From contig VWZS01009726.1 in the NCBI GenBank assembly GCA_013397075.1, positions 905,810-969,809 on the forward strand: 64,000 bases of DNA, given 5' to 3'. Each line of letters opens with the position of its first letter. Within the stretch, counting starts at the first letter, position 1. The stretch comes from Rhabdornis inornatus (Eukaryota; Chordata; Aves; Passeriformes; Rhabdornithidae). Of the stretch, positions 26,201 to 36,415 are shown piece after piece. Position numbers and translations under genes: made by a program. The notes under the pieces are model-generated. The model ran no database searches and was not told the DNA's origin. It was given only the letters and a program-made list of their open reading frames with translations.

Positions 26201-29200
26201 TGATTGTCGTGTCACTTTGGCCAACAGTACCAAGGAAGACAACAATTATGCCTGCTCCAACATGAAGAAACAGGAAGATGTATTCTTCTTACAGTTCATT
26301 GATATACTCTCAAACAGAGATGTTTGCATGTACTCTGAGATGAAGAGAAGGGTCTGCAGGAGTCTGGTTATAACTGACATTGGTGAGACACTTAACATTT
26401 TGGATGTTTTTAGAGTTATAGGGGATACGCAAAGCCTGATGGTCAATCTGGGTGACATAAAGGCAGCATAAAGCAGCATTTTAGCAGGGCATGTGGCCTG
26501 GATCGGGGTGTTATCAGAGTGTGGTGATTCCCCTGCTTCAAAGCCAGACATGATAACCTACATTGAAAATGCATACTGAATTCAGGCTGATTGTGACACT
26601 GCCCAGACCCGGACATAGACTGAATCCCATCCATGGTTGAAGCAGCTGTTCCTCAGTGTGGGTGAACTGCCAAGCAGGAACATTTTGTTAATCTCTGGCT
26701 AGGGATTATGCAGTTTAGGGACGGGCCACCCCACAGATAGCATGAGCCCAGTAGCACAGGGAACACAAGGCTGCAAGATCTCATTTCACATCATGGTGTG
26801 TCCTGTAGTCTGAACAAGGTGCATCTTGCACTGGTAACTGTGAACAGGCTAACACACACCAGGGACCTGCCTGAGCCAAGAAATAGGAAACTCAAGGGGA
26901 GGAGGGGATACACAGAATTTACTGTTCTTGGTAACCAGTGTCATTCTAGGGCAGCAGAAAAGCTTTTGTAGGACAGATTCTTCTCTGTTCTTCTCTGGGG
27001 CCACATTGCTTTGTCTCCTGTTGGCAATAGGCTCTGCAACATCCGTCACTTGTGAAACATTTCTACCACAGTCCAATAGTTTTGTAATAATCTTACATTA
27101 CCTCTTAGTTTATGGGCCAGCCTGGACCTCTGGCAGTCCCTACTCTAAAGACTGTGGAAGATCTCAGTATCTGAGGGTTGTAGAAGGAGAACAATTTATG
27201 GCTATGTGTGGGCTCTGTGTTGCTGTGAGGGCTGATGTACTTACCAGGGTGAATTCAGGAAGCCTCAGTGCCGCAGTCACAAGTCTCTGCAGGTCTCAAG
27301 CACATCCAGCTCAGGCTTGGCTTGGGGAGAGCCCTGAGGGCTGCATTTCTGACTTGATGTACTTGCACGGATGGTCTTTGGCACAGTCCTGCAGGCTAGG
27401 TCAGGTGTTGGTTCATAGCAAGGGTCTGGAGCCACAGCTCCTCTGGTGTATCTAAAACTGTCAGACTTTGTAGCTCCCTCTGTCCCAGTGCCCTGACAGC
27501 CACAGTGGTATCTGAGCACAGGTTGTTCCCCAGTGCCTCCTCCCAGGTGGGTTTTGCCAGGGGGCCTCCATCTCAGAGCACTAGGGACTAGTGCTAGAGG
27601 GATTGAATTTCAGGCCTTCAAGCTGCCACAGGGGCGGGCATGCTCAGGAATTGCTTTCCAAGACTAAATGTCATATTCCTCACAAGCACCTCCCCTGCTG
27701 GTCACACTACTTCTCTAGCAGGTCAAAACCAAACCCCTCTCAGGATCAGGGCGTAAGGAGGAGCTGGGGCTCATCATGGGGCTTGCCTAGCTCAGGACAG
27801 CTCTTTCTCAAGATAGGTCACCCTGCAGGGCTGTAACTTGAAGTGGACTTTTTTTTTACATTTCAAACCCTGTTTATTTTCTAGTAACATTATTCTGCTC
27901 CTGTTATATCCTGGTTTGTTGTCATTTGCAGTTAAGCCCGAAGTTCCATTCGCTATAAACATCACATATGAAAGGGAGGCAAATGAATATCTTATTCGTT
28001 ACTGTACACCACACTCCAGGAAGAAATACTTAAAGGACAAATTAGTACACCAAGTAGCCTATCGGCAGAAAGAACGTACTTGGAAGGTAAGTGGTGATGT
28101 ATTGGTGTGCTTACACTAATTTCCAAAATTAAACATTATCAAAAATAACCTGTACCATGTAAAAATTATCAGATCTGCATTTCTGCAGATCTCCATCTGA
28201 AAACTTGGAAATGTGCAATATTTGGTATTTGGAAATTTCATCAGTCAAAAGAGGTTTCATTTATTTGGGCTTTGCAGTGGGAATAGAAGATGTATTCAAT
28301 CACACTAAGTTTGCTCTTTGCTGTGGTGATTTTGCTGTTATTTTCTGTGCTCATCAGTCAGTAAAATGTGTGACCTCTTTACTTATTTTTCAAGTTTCTT
28401 CACATCTTCTTTTCCACTGAATCCTTACAGGCTTCCAATGCAGCCCTGCAGCTCCCCTACCCTCAAGCTGTCTGAGGCTGCAGCTGCCTGTGGACTGGGT
28501 CTGACTGGGGCTGCCCAGCTGCATGCATCTGTGTCCCTTCTCACCAGGGCAGCCATGCAAAAGCTAGTCACAATGTTTGGAAGCATGGACTACACCTGGG
28601 TTTTACAGAGGGAGCACAGTGTTGTCCGCAAAAATCAGATTTGTTACATGGAGTGCAACATGCCAGTAATGACACACTGGAGAGAGATGTGGATTGTTCA
28701 GTTGCACAAGCCTGGATGCTCAGTGGTATTCCACGAATCAAGCACACCAATTACCAAAACGTTTTAATATTTATACATTTTAGGAAACAAACTAATTAGT
28801 GTTCCTTGGCCACGAGTTACACTGTTCTCTTATTAATTAGTGTTCCATCTTCTATTGATTAATGATTCTGTCATGTCTCATGCCAATTAGCCCAGAGGCT
28901 CAGTCCTTGTCTTCTTTTGAGTTGGTGGCTCTCGTGTCCTGGTGGGCCATGAGTCAGCAGCTGTGATCTGCTCCTGCCAGAATTACCTTCTAACCACTTA
29001 AGAGCTGATTCAGCACAGTCACTGAGTTGTCTTTATTAGTTTCTTCCTTATCTTGGGAGCTCTGCCAAATATCCTCTATTATGGCCTGAAAATTCTGCAC
29101 TCTTTGTGTCCATTACCATCACTACACCCTTCTTCCCAAGCTTTGTTAACCTCCCCCCAGGTCTCACATCATCAAAGCATGTCAAGACCAAAACCTTAAC

Positions 29201-32200
29201 AAGGCAATTCTATCCACAGATAATTTGTTTTTCTAACACCTGGACATCGCTTAGAGCTTGCTTATTAACTGCTCTCTGTTTCACAGATTAAATGTCCCTC
29301 CTTGTTGATTGGACATGAAAATATACAAAGATCAAACATCAAAAAACTTAAGGGAAAAAGAAAATGGATTCAGGAGGCAGCAAAATACATTGGAAAGTAG
29401 AGCACCAGAGCTGCACTGCAGAATTTCAGCTTCTTCCCTGTAACCGCCCTTTCAGACATTGTCTTTTTATTCTGCAAAGATGTATTTTTCCCCATCTCTC
29501 CTCTGAGCCTTTTCAGGGAAGCATATACTTCCTACTGCAGTGTCAGCTGCCACAAAGCACAGTTAATACTCTCAGCTGTTTTCCAAAAAGCTTTTACCTG
29601 GCATTTGTCTCTCTTCTCAATACTATCTGGAGTATGCTGCTGTTTAACTAGACTGATGCCCTGATAAGCACCTGTGTAATAGTTAGAGAGGTGGAGTAAA
29701 CAGCACAGTATTTCAGGGATGCACCTGATCTCACATATTTTGCTGAACTCGAGGATAATTCTCCACTGTCCACTGGAAAAATAATTGTATATTTTTTTGT
29801 GTGTGTGTGTTCAGACAATAGAGTCACCATATCTTCAGGTAAAATTGCTGGGGAAAAACCTTGAAAACGAAGCATCATATGAGGTGAAAGTACGTTCTCA
29901 GCCCAATGGAGATTATTTTAAGGGCACATGGAGTGAATGGAGCACTTCCAAGAGCTTCAGGACAGCACGAGAGCAGCACTCCGCAGAAGGCTGTAAGGGC
30001 TGAAAACACTTTGGGCATCCTGGAGGGAAGCAGAGCTGGGGGTCTTGGCTCCCTGGCCAGCCTCAGAAACAGCAGGGATGAGAGAATGGGGAGGGAAGAG
30101 CCCACAGCCACAGCAGGGTGAGCCCTCCCAGACACAGCACTCTGAGGAGGTGATTCACAGAGCGGCTGGGTTGCTCTGGTCTGGGGCTGGCTCTCCGTGA
30201 AGATTTAAATCTCACTCAAGGGCAATAAGGTCAGAGGAAATGCTGCCATGAGAGCATGAGGGTGTGGGTGCAGAGGGAGATGAAGGCTGACTCACTGCTT
30301 GCTGCTGGCTGGCTTGCCAGGAGAAGGAAGAGCTTTGGGTAAGGCACAAAGAGCAGTGAAATATGACCCATTTCAGGACCCTGGGCCTGGGTGTGAACAT
30401 GGCACTTGAATCACAAATGCAACACAGGATAAAATCTCATCCCTGCACGCAAATAATCTTTGTGGTCCCTTCAGTCCCCAGCGGTACCTTGGCATTATGG
30501 CTGTTAGAACTCATCTCTGTGCTGCTGTGAGGATACAGTGAGTGCTGGTTTCAATGCACGGGAGGTGACAGCATACTTCAAGCTGCTTTAATCCTGCCTG
30601 TGAACCCAGCTCGAAGCTCAGCCAGGTGCTGATGCTGTGGCAGGCTATAATATATCTCCTTCACAGAGGCAGGAGAAATGAGCCATTGCACCAGCCCAGT
30701 GATAGGTAAATGCGATGCTCGGTGTTAATTCCTGATTTATCATCTGAAAAGACATCACTGTTATGGTGGCTTAACAGTGAGACATTTACATGTGTTGGCT
30801 GATGTTCTCTGTTTTCCTTTAGATAGCAGTGTGGTCATGGTTATACTCTCCATCCTGGGATTCATGCTGTCTGTTGCTATGATTGCATTGATCGTAGTTT
30901 TTTGGGAAAACAGGTAATTTGTATCAGAAAAGGTGTTCGAGCCCAGTCCTGTTCTGACAGTCTTCTTGCTTTCCCTGTTATACTTGTAAACTATTCTCTC
31001 TCCATTTCTGGAACTCTGTATCAAGCTGATGGCAAGCAAATAGTAGAAATGAGTAATACAAGAAACAGTGTTGGCAGGCAGAAGATGACCTGCCAGTTGG
31101 ACCAGATTTCAGTCTTGAGCTCAAAACACTGGGACCTTTGGTGCCAAAGTCACCACAAAACACTTACAGATTCAGTGTCCCACTGGAGGCAAATTTGACT
31201 CACAAACTTCAAGCAAAATCCAGATAAGAAGGGAACCTGTGGGTTTTAGTAAACTCCTAAGGAGTGTGGAAACAGCATGCCAGGGTGATGACCTCTTTCC
31301 CTTTGACAGGCTGAGTCAGTGGGATGTTTGCTCTGCAGTGCTTTCCAAAGCAGCAGGGCAGAGCCCTCTGAAACAGGGGCTTGATGATGTCAGACACCTG
31401 CCTGGCCAAATCCTCTTCCAGCCAGTCATGAGGTGATACCAGGCAGAAATGGGACTGAGGATATGTTCCTTACCCAAGCAGTCCTTTGTCTCCGTTAGGG
31501 TTTTTTCGTGTATCTGCTACACAGCAATAGATGGATAACTGTAAATGTGTTTTTAATGACATGGCTCACTAGAGCTGACAAGCTTAAGAAAATTAACAGA
31601 TACGTAGATAATGTTACAAAACTAGAATCTGGAGGGAAAAAATCCAAGTTTAACTGTAAATTAAGAACTCCCTGCAAGACAGAAAGCCCAGGACTCTTCA
31701 ATGACATTCAGAGCAGTCTGTCCATGACACCCAGCTCGACAGAGGTAACTCTGTGTGAGATGCTTTTTGGGACAATGCTTGGGCTGTGCTAACTCCAGAC
31801 TAACACATGGGGATTACCTGGCAGTGTTAAACATGGAGATTAGCTGGCCAATGCTAGTTGGCCTCAGCCATACCATGCCACAAAGCAATTTTAATAATTA
31901 AACATTTTAGATACTGAAGTTACCTGCCCTGGTGCTACTTTATTCACAGGTACAGAGGTTGCTTGGATTTTCTCATTCTTGGGTTTTACTGTTGCTGGGA
32001 ACCTACAGTTCTCTAACTGCTGCAAGTTTGCTTATATAAAACTGCAGCAAAACAGGTGAGACTTTGGTCCCAGATATTTCCATTTTAAAAAGAAGAAGGT
32101 TTTATACATGTGCATATATACAGCAACACAGACACACAAATAAAATTAAATATATATTCATATACATATATAACACTGCAATGATTGAATATCAGTTGGA

Positions 32201-34644
32201 TAACATTCTCTACATGCATCATAGCTAAGAGTATCAAGCAGCAAAACATGAGAACTTTGCTAATCAAGGCGGTAAAAATGAGACCTGTTAAAAAAGGCTG
32301 CAGGAAAGATGTCTGTAGCTCAAATTGCTGGCCAAGGAATGGGACAATATACCATTCTTTGAATTAACTGAACATGCAGAAGCAAGTATCAGCAAATTTC
32401 CACTTTAACCACAGCATCTTCTTGCACTTGCAGAAAACAGCTTCCACACAGAACCCTGTTAACACAGCTACATGAAAACAAGCAACAAACTCTTCGCCAG
32501 CATAATTTGCTGCATTTTCAGTACTTAGTGAAATGTCTTCTTTTAAGTGTGACAATTTGTGCACTCCAAAGAACAATGACTTTGGTGGCCTTTATGGTTC
32601 CTCTTCTCTTGTCTGGTTTATTCTGAGGCTTCTCTGTCTTTATTCTGGATAATGCAAGCCAGCCGTATTTGTGAGAACTAGTACAAATGATGCAGTATGA
32701 ACCTCTGATACCTCAACATGGCCCTCTTATGCTGCTTTTTGTCTCCTGTTGCTGTTTCAGGATCAAGCCTGCTGTATGGCCAAACCTTCCTGACCATAAG
32801 AAAACACTGGAGCAACTATGCAAGAAGCCAAAAAACGTATGTTCTTCCACTGTTCTTTCCACCTGAGTGTAGACTCTAGGGGACAAAACTGATGCCTGTG
32901 AGAGACAGTATGTGCATTTTCTGCATGAACTAGGACATCTTTCAGAAATTACTGAAGAGAGCCCACATTTGCTCATTTAGATGTCAGTCAGTGGTATGGA
33001 AGTAACACAAAATTGACCTAGTGCCTGAGGTTTGACTTGTGCAAAGTAACTACAGAGGTCTCAGGAAGTTCATCTATGAAGAAAGGCTGAAGGAATTAAG
33101 TTTGTTTATAGAAGAAAAGGAAACTTTTTCTTCTATAAACAAACTTAATTCCTTCAGCCTTTCTTCATAGATGAACTATGGGTAGGGAATACTACTTACA
33201 ACCTTCCAATACCTAAGGTGTATGTAGAGAGGTGGGAAAAGTGCTCTCACCACAAGGCTGGGTGGTGACAGGACCAGAGGCAACAAGCAATTGCTTCAGT
33301 CTACAAACTTCTTCCAGATATAAGGAAAGAATCTTTCTTGTGAAAATAATTTAAAACTGTGTAGCCTGCCCAAAGACAAGGTAGGTTCTCCTTTGGAAAT
33401 ATGTTTAAGGCTTGGCTTGATAGGGCTCTGAATAGCCTAGTCCAGGTCCTGCTTCTGGGAGAAGGTTGGACTCCACAGCTCCTTTCCAACCAAAATGCTT
33501 TGGTGATTCTATGAAACTGATCATGGGGCTGGATGGGGACCTTTTGCAAACATCCCTGGTGATGTCCACGTACCCTGACATGCCCAGCAGCATTGTTCAT
33601 ACATCATGCAGTATATGAACTGCTTTGCCTGTTTAAATCCAGATGGACAAGTAAATCATTAGTGTTGTTCACTCCAGGTGCATTATTAGCATGTTTTTAA
33701 TTCCGTAGGAGGCCTAACACAGCTCTTCTAGCCCCTGTGCTCCCCAGTTCAGGGATTCCTAACGTGTTTTAGGAAGTTGTGGCAAATTTTTACTTCCCTT
33801 GCTGCTAAATTAGGAAGGTAAAACTGAAAGAAACCACCTGGGTGGGCACACTCTTCCTGTGAAATGGCAGTGATTAATGTGTGTCTCAGAAAAGTCTCTG
33901 AAACACTGTATAGAGCATAAAACACTCTCCAGGGGTACTGGTCAGAGGACACAGGATAGGTGAAGTTAACAGGGAAAGGGGTTTTCAGCCATGTGATAGT
34001 TTATTCTGTGCTAACCTGTTGTTCAGCCTGCTAAGGGTTACACCTAGACTTAAAGAAATAATATATACTCTTCTAAAATCAAGTAAGTTATCAAAGTATC
34101 TTTTCTTTTCAGCTACCACCCACTGTTGACTAACTGTGCTGTTCCCTTTTCCACACAGAATTTTGATACAAGCTTTAACCCAGAGAGTTTTGGTTATGTT
34201 CATATCCATAAAGTGGATGGGCTTTGGGCAAAAGCTGAACTGGAAAATTTTCTGCAGCCATCAACTGCTCCAGAGACAAGCCTTCCAGAAAAATTCAGGA
34301 GTGGATCAGACCTGAAGATGATCCCTACAATGGCAGACAAAATCAACCTAAACCTGCCAGTGTCTTATGAAGCCCTGCACAGGCTCCTGGGCACCAGCCA
34401 CCGTGCAGTCACTGAGGGCAGCTGCAGCTCCAGCACCTATGAGGTTTGCCACGGCAACAGGGTGCCCCTGCACAATGATGGTTTCAACCTTTCCCCCGCT
34501 TATCCCCTGGATCCTTCTGGCCAGCCCCATCCAGAGCCCCTAAATGATGACACCGTATCCCAGATGCTGCCTAATAGTGACATGAGATCACCAAACAATG
34601 AGGAAGCTTATGTCACAATGTCCAACTTCTACAAACTTCAGTAA
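20151..34644 (+). CDS. IL7R: Interleukin-7 receptor subunit alpha (CD127), eight coding exons
   Basis: IL7R is a type I cytokine receptor that pairs with the common gamma chain for IL-7, or with CRLF2 for TSLP, and signals through JAK1 and STAT5 in lymphocytes. Joined exons are 20151-20241, 24805-24943, 26228-26382, 27932-28086, 29815-29992, 30823-30913, 32761-32836 and 34159-34644: 1,371 nt, 456 residues (human 459). All introns are GT-AG and phases match throughout. Residues 1-20 look like a signal peptide. Six ectodomain cysteines (45, 60, 77, 86, 110, 120) match the family pattern. N61, N71 and N138 are N-glycosylation sequons. WSEWS is at 219-223, the membrane segment about 243-266, and the Box 1 JAK-binding motif VWPNLPDHKK at 275-284. 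The end, EEAYVTMSNFY, keeps the STAT5/PI3K tyrosine (Y446). The gene looks intact. Confidence 0.97.
23299..23368 (+). repeat. (CTGTGT/CTCTGT)n microsatellite in IL7R intron 1
   Basis: About 70 bp of alternating CTGT, CTCTGT and CTGTGT units with little else. It creates short meaningless open frames of cysteine, leucine, serine and valine. Confidence 0.8.
23840..24076 (+). repeat. CR1 3' end in IL7R intron 1
   Basis: A 5'-truncated CR1 in sense with IL7R. It shows the 'agatttagattagatgttagg' type segment (split here for brevity) followed by the C-terminal and 3' untranslated module, and ends in a single decayed ATCCTATGATTCT tail. No coding capacity remains. Confidence 0.88.
24805..24943 (+). 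CDS. IL7R: IL7R exon 2: first half of ectodomain D1
   Basis: 139 nt between a TTCTTAG acceptor and a GTAAGTG donor. It encodes an acidic linker, then DCFSQLEI and SLTCNFTEL, matching the start of the first fibronectin-type domain of mammalian IL7R, with cysteines 45 and 60 and sequons N61 and N71. It ends in the middle of the codon for cysteine 77. Confidence 0.95.
26228..26382 (+). CDS. IL7R: IL7R exon 3: second half of ectodomain D1
   Basis: 155 nt between CCAACAG and GTGAGA. It completes cysteine 77 and encodes cysteines 86, 110 and 120, so all three D1 disulfides of the family can form. D1 is the least conserved part of the receptor, and assignment rests on the cysteine pattern, exon position and phase. 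Confidence 0.93.
27932..28086 (+). CDS. IL7R: IL7R exon 4: start of ectodomain D2
   Basis: 155 nt after a TTTGCAG acceptor, ending at a GTAAGT donor. It begins VKPEVPFAINITYEREANEY, nearly matching the interdomain hinge and first D2 strands of the mammalian receptor, and includes VAYRQKE. N138 is an N-glycosylation sequon. It ends in phase 0 after K180. Confidence 0.97.
29799..29810 (+). repeat. (GT)6 microsatellite in the IL7R exon 5 acceptor tract
   Basis: Six GT units preceded by seven T (29792-29798) and followed directly by TCAG and exon 5. It lies where a normal intron would carry its pyrimidine tract. Confidence 0.85.
29815..29992 (+). CDS. IL7R: IL7R exon 5: end of D2 with WSxWS motif
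   Basis: 178 nt. It encodes YEVKVRSQP, YFKGTWSEWS and FRTA, the conserved end of D2. The acceptor tract is T7(GT)6 followed by TCAG, an unusual repeat-based tract. The donor is GTAAGG after the first base of codon 240. Reading on into the intron gives C-K-G and then TGA at 30001-30003. Confidence 0.97.
30823..30913 (+). CDS. IL7R: IL7R exon 6: transmembrane segment
   Basis: 91 nt between CCTTTAG and GTAATT. It encodes the single membrane helix VVMVILSILGFMLSVAMIAL and a short juxtamembrane piece (WENR). The length is not a multiple of three, so skipping it changes frame. It is the counterpart of the exon skipped to make soluble IL7R in humans. Confidence 0.96.
32761..32836 (+). CDS. IL7R: IL7R exon 7: Box 1 region
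   Basis: 76 nt after TGTTTCAG, ending at GTATGT. It encodes IKPAVWPNLPDHKKTLEQLC and KKPKN, almost the mammalian juxtamembrane Box 1 sequence that binds JAK1. It ends in phase 0. Confidence 0.97.
33060..33516 (+). repeat. CR1 fragment in IL7R intron 7, interrupted by a foldback
   Basis: The 5' part (about 33060-33110) matches the CR1 stretch that reads 'gaaaggctgaaggaatt' and 'gtttgttta'. The 3' part (33380-33516) has the CR1 3' module and ends GTGATTCTATGAAAC. Between them, the element's own sequence is inverted and repeated (33126-33177). It is in sense with IL7R transcription. Confidence 0.8.
33067..33177. repeat. Perfect 52-bp inverted repeat with 7-nt loop
   Basis: The left arm 33067-33118 and right arm 33126-33177 are exact reverse complements over 52 bases, separated by GGAAACT. 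The next outer bases (A and A) do not pair, so the symmetry stops sharply. It lies inside IL7R intron 7 within a CR1 copy. In RNA it would form one long uninterrupted hairpin. Confidence 0.95.
34159..34644 (+). CDS. IL7R: IL7R exon 8: cytoplasmic tail and stop
   Basis: 486 nt including the TAA stop, after a CCACACAG acceptor. It opens with SFNPESFGY, as in mammals (SFNPESF), runs through a poorly conserved serine/proline-rich tail with several tyrosines (308, 365, 389, 410), and ends EEAYVTMSNFYKLQ. Y446 and Y453 line up with human Y449 and Y456. Whether Y365 corresponds to human Y401 is uncertain. Confidence 0.97.
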   Translation, partial: NFDTSFNPESFGYVHIHKVDGLWAKAELENFLQPSTAPETSLPEKFRSGSDLKMIPTMADKINLNLPVSYEALHRLLGTSHRAVTEGSCSSSTYEVCHGNRVPLHNDGFNLSPAYPLDPSGQPHPEPLNDDTVSQMLPNSDMRSPNNEEAYVTMSNFYKLQ

Positions 34645-35060
34645 ATCTCACAAGAATTACAGCCTGCATTTTTTTCTCTAACACAAGCAGGATACTGAAG
34701 CTTTCTGGCTTTGTTTTCCTATATCCTGTGAGTTCCCACCTCCCTCAATGCACTCTGCTCACAGTGCAATGCTATACCTGCAGGGAAGTATGTTCTCCTA
34801 CATTCCAGTGAAGAGTAGCCTGTCTCAGCATTCAGTATGCTGCTAGCAGTCTTCACTGCAGCATAAATTAAATTTAATTCAACCTGATTTTGATCTTCAA
34901 ATCTGATTAATCCAGAGCAGTGACAATGAAGTCCCAGCTGAGGATCACAGCATGTCTTGTAGAAATTAATGAACTCCTTTGTTACTCTCTCGGTTACAGA
35001 GTTAAGCTCTTATTAATGCCTTAGCAAGAAATATGGCAATAAATTCCTTTTAAATAGAAT
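34645..35060 (+). promoter_or_regulatory. IL7R: IL7R 3' UTR with polyadenylation signal
   Basis: AATAAA at 35038-35043 is the first canonical signal after the stop codon, giving a 3' UTR of about 0.4 kb if used. An ATTAAA at 34868-34873 is a weaker alternative. The actual cleavage site is inferred. Confidence 0.6.
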
Positions 35061-35722
35061 GCCATCTCTCTTAAACACTGGTGGGTCAAGACTAACTCCC
35101 CCCCCAGTCAGTCAAAAGACAGTAAATTTGAGTTGCTATCAAGTATTAGGTGCCTGGGGATTCAGGAGCTTGAGCACCACAATGAGAGTTAGCTGCCCAG
35201 TAAAAATGTTACATGGGCCCACCTGAGGGAGGTGTTTCCTGAGATGGATTTACTTTTTGGTGTGGAGGGGTTTTTGTGGTTTTTGGGTTTTTTTGGTGTT
35301 TTTTTTTTTTTTTTGAGACACAAATTAAAACAAAGCAAACCCTAAATGCCACTACTTTTTGCTATTGGCAAAGATCTGCCGTTAAGACAATTACAGGATC
35401 CACAGGTACTTCTGCTAATACTTTTGAGGTCTGTAAATTGCATGATGCTGTCCTTTTTTGCAGCTCTTATGCAATTATTAGTGTAGCATAAGTGCTTTCC
35501 ATTCCAGAGGCTGGGCTGACTATGTTTGTTTACTAGTGTTACTCCCAAAGGCAGTGACTGCACACAAATATTATGAGTTTGGACAGGCAGTGTTCTCATG
35601 CAACATCTGACAGAGGAAGATGGATAGAATGCTGTGGATCCTTGCCAGTGATCACAAGATCTAATTTGTTTTTTTAAAATTACTTGTAATTTGCCAGGAG
35701 TCGTTTTTTGTTTGTTGGTACT

Positions 35723-35782
35723 TTTTCCTTTTCCTTTTCCTTTTCCTTTTCCTTTTCCTTTTCCTTTTCCTTTTCCTTTTCC
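35723..35782 (+). repeat. (TTTTCC)10 hexanucleotide array
   Basis: Ten perfect TTTTCC units form a pure pyrimidine strand, followed by a degenerate T/C-rich stretch to about 35,810. Minus-strand purine (GGAAAA) repeats of this kind are prone to length change. Confidence 0.95.
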
Positions 35783-36179
35783 TTTTTCTTCTTTTCTTTC
35801 TCTAGAATTTTTTTTGCATTGTGACTTTTTTTATTATAGTATTACATTTATTATTTTTTTTACATTATGGTTGAGCCACTTCACAGTCCTTGGATGCTGC
35901 ACATTCTGGAGCACACATTTGGAGATAAAGCTGCTACAGCCACACAATTGCATGACAGCAAAACAGTGTGGCCATGGGACATCCAAGCTGCTTTCTGGCA
36001 CTCTGAACTTGGGGTTCACCTCACTGTGCAGTCTCAGTTCCTCTAGCTCTTTGAAATTCTCCTTTACCTAGTTATATTCACATTCACAGAGTCTAAGGGT
36101 GAAAAGAGTCCTGTGTTATCCTCAGAGGATGAGATGCTCAGATTTCTTCCGACTGCTAATAGTCACGGAGATGTTGCAA

Positions 36180-36415
36180 AACCTCAGCTGCAAAACCTTC
36201 CATCTGCCTCTGCCGAGACAGCTTTGTGCCAGGAGACCAGCAGAATGAATCAGATCTGAAAATCTCTTGTGGCCTTGTTTCAAGAATATATGGCAGAGAG
36301 TGGGGCTTGCATTAAACTCAGTTGCTTGAATCAGAATTTAATGCTGCAGGAGACAGTACAAACCAAACAGCAATTCTGGACCACATCAAGCCAAAACCAG
36401 CCTTCCCAAGACAGC
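36180..36415 (+). repeat. Direct repeat copy A, unknown family
   Basis: About 235 bp that aligns in the same orientation with 39870-40110. Shared runs include CAGCAGAATGAATCAGATC, TGAAAATCTCTTGTGG and GCTTGAATCAGAATT, with substitutions and small indels between them. By eye identity is about 75-80 percent. I do not recognise the family. Confidence 0.75.

Noticed and set aside
26928..27455. 175-codon plus-strand frame in IL7R intron 3
   Set aside because: It has a weakly hydrophobic start but no recognisable family, lies wholly within an intron, overlaps an 80-codon minus frame, and reads like chance translation.
28640..29300. Possible LTR-derived segment in IL7R intron 4
   Set aside because: The word TTAATTAGTGTTCC (with variants) occurs twice and the style resembles avian LTR DNA, but I could not define ends or a target duplication.
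33067..33177. A microRNA gene
   Set aside because: The stem is perfect over 52 bp and built from CR1 sequence, unlike the imperfect, shorter stems of conserved microRNAs.
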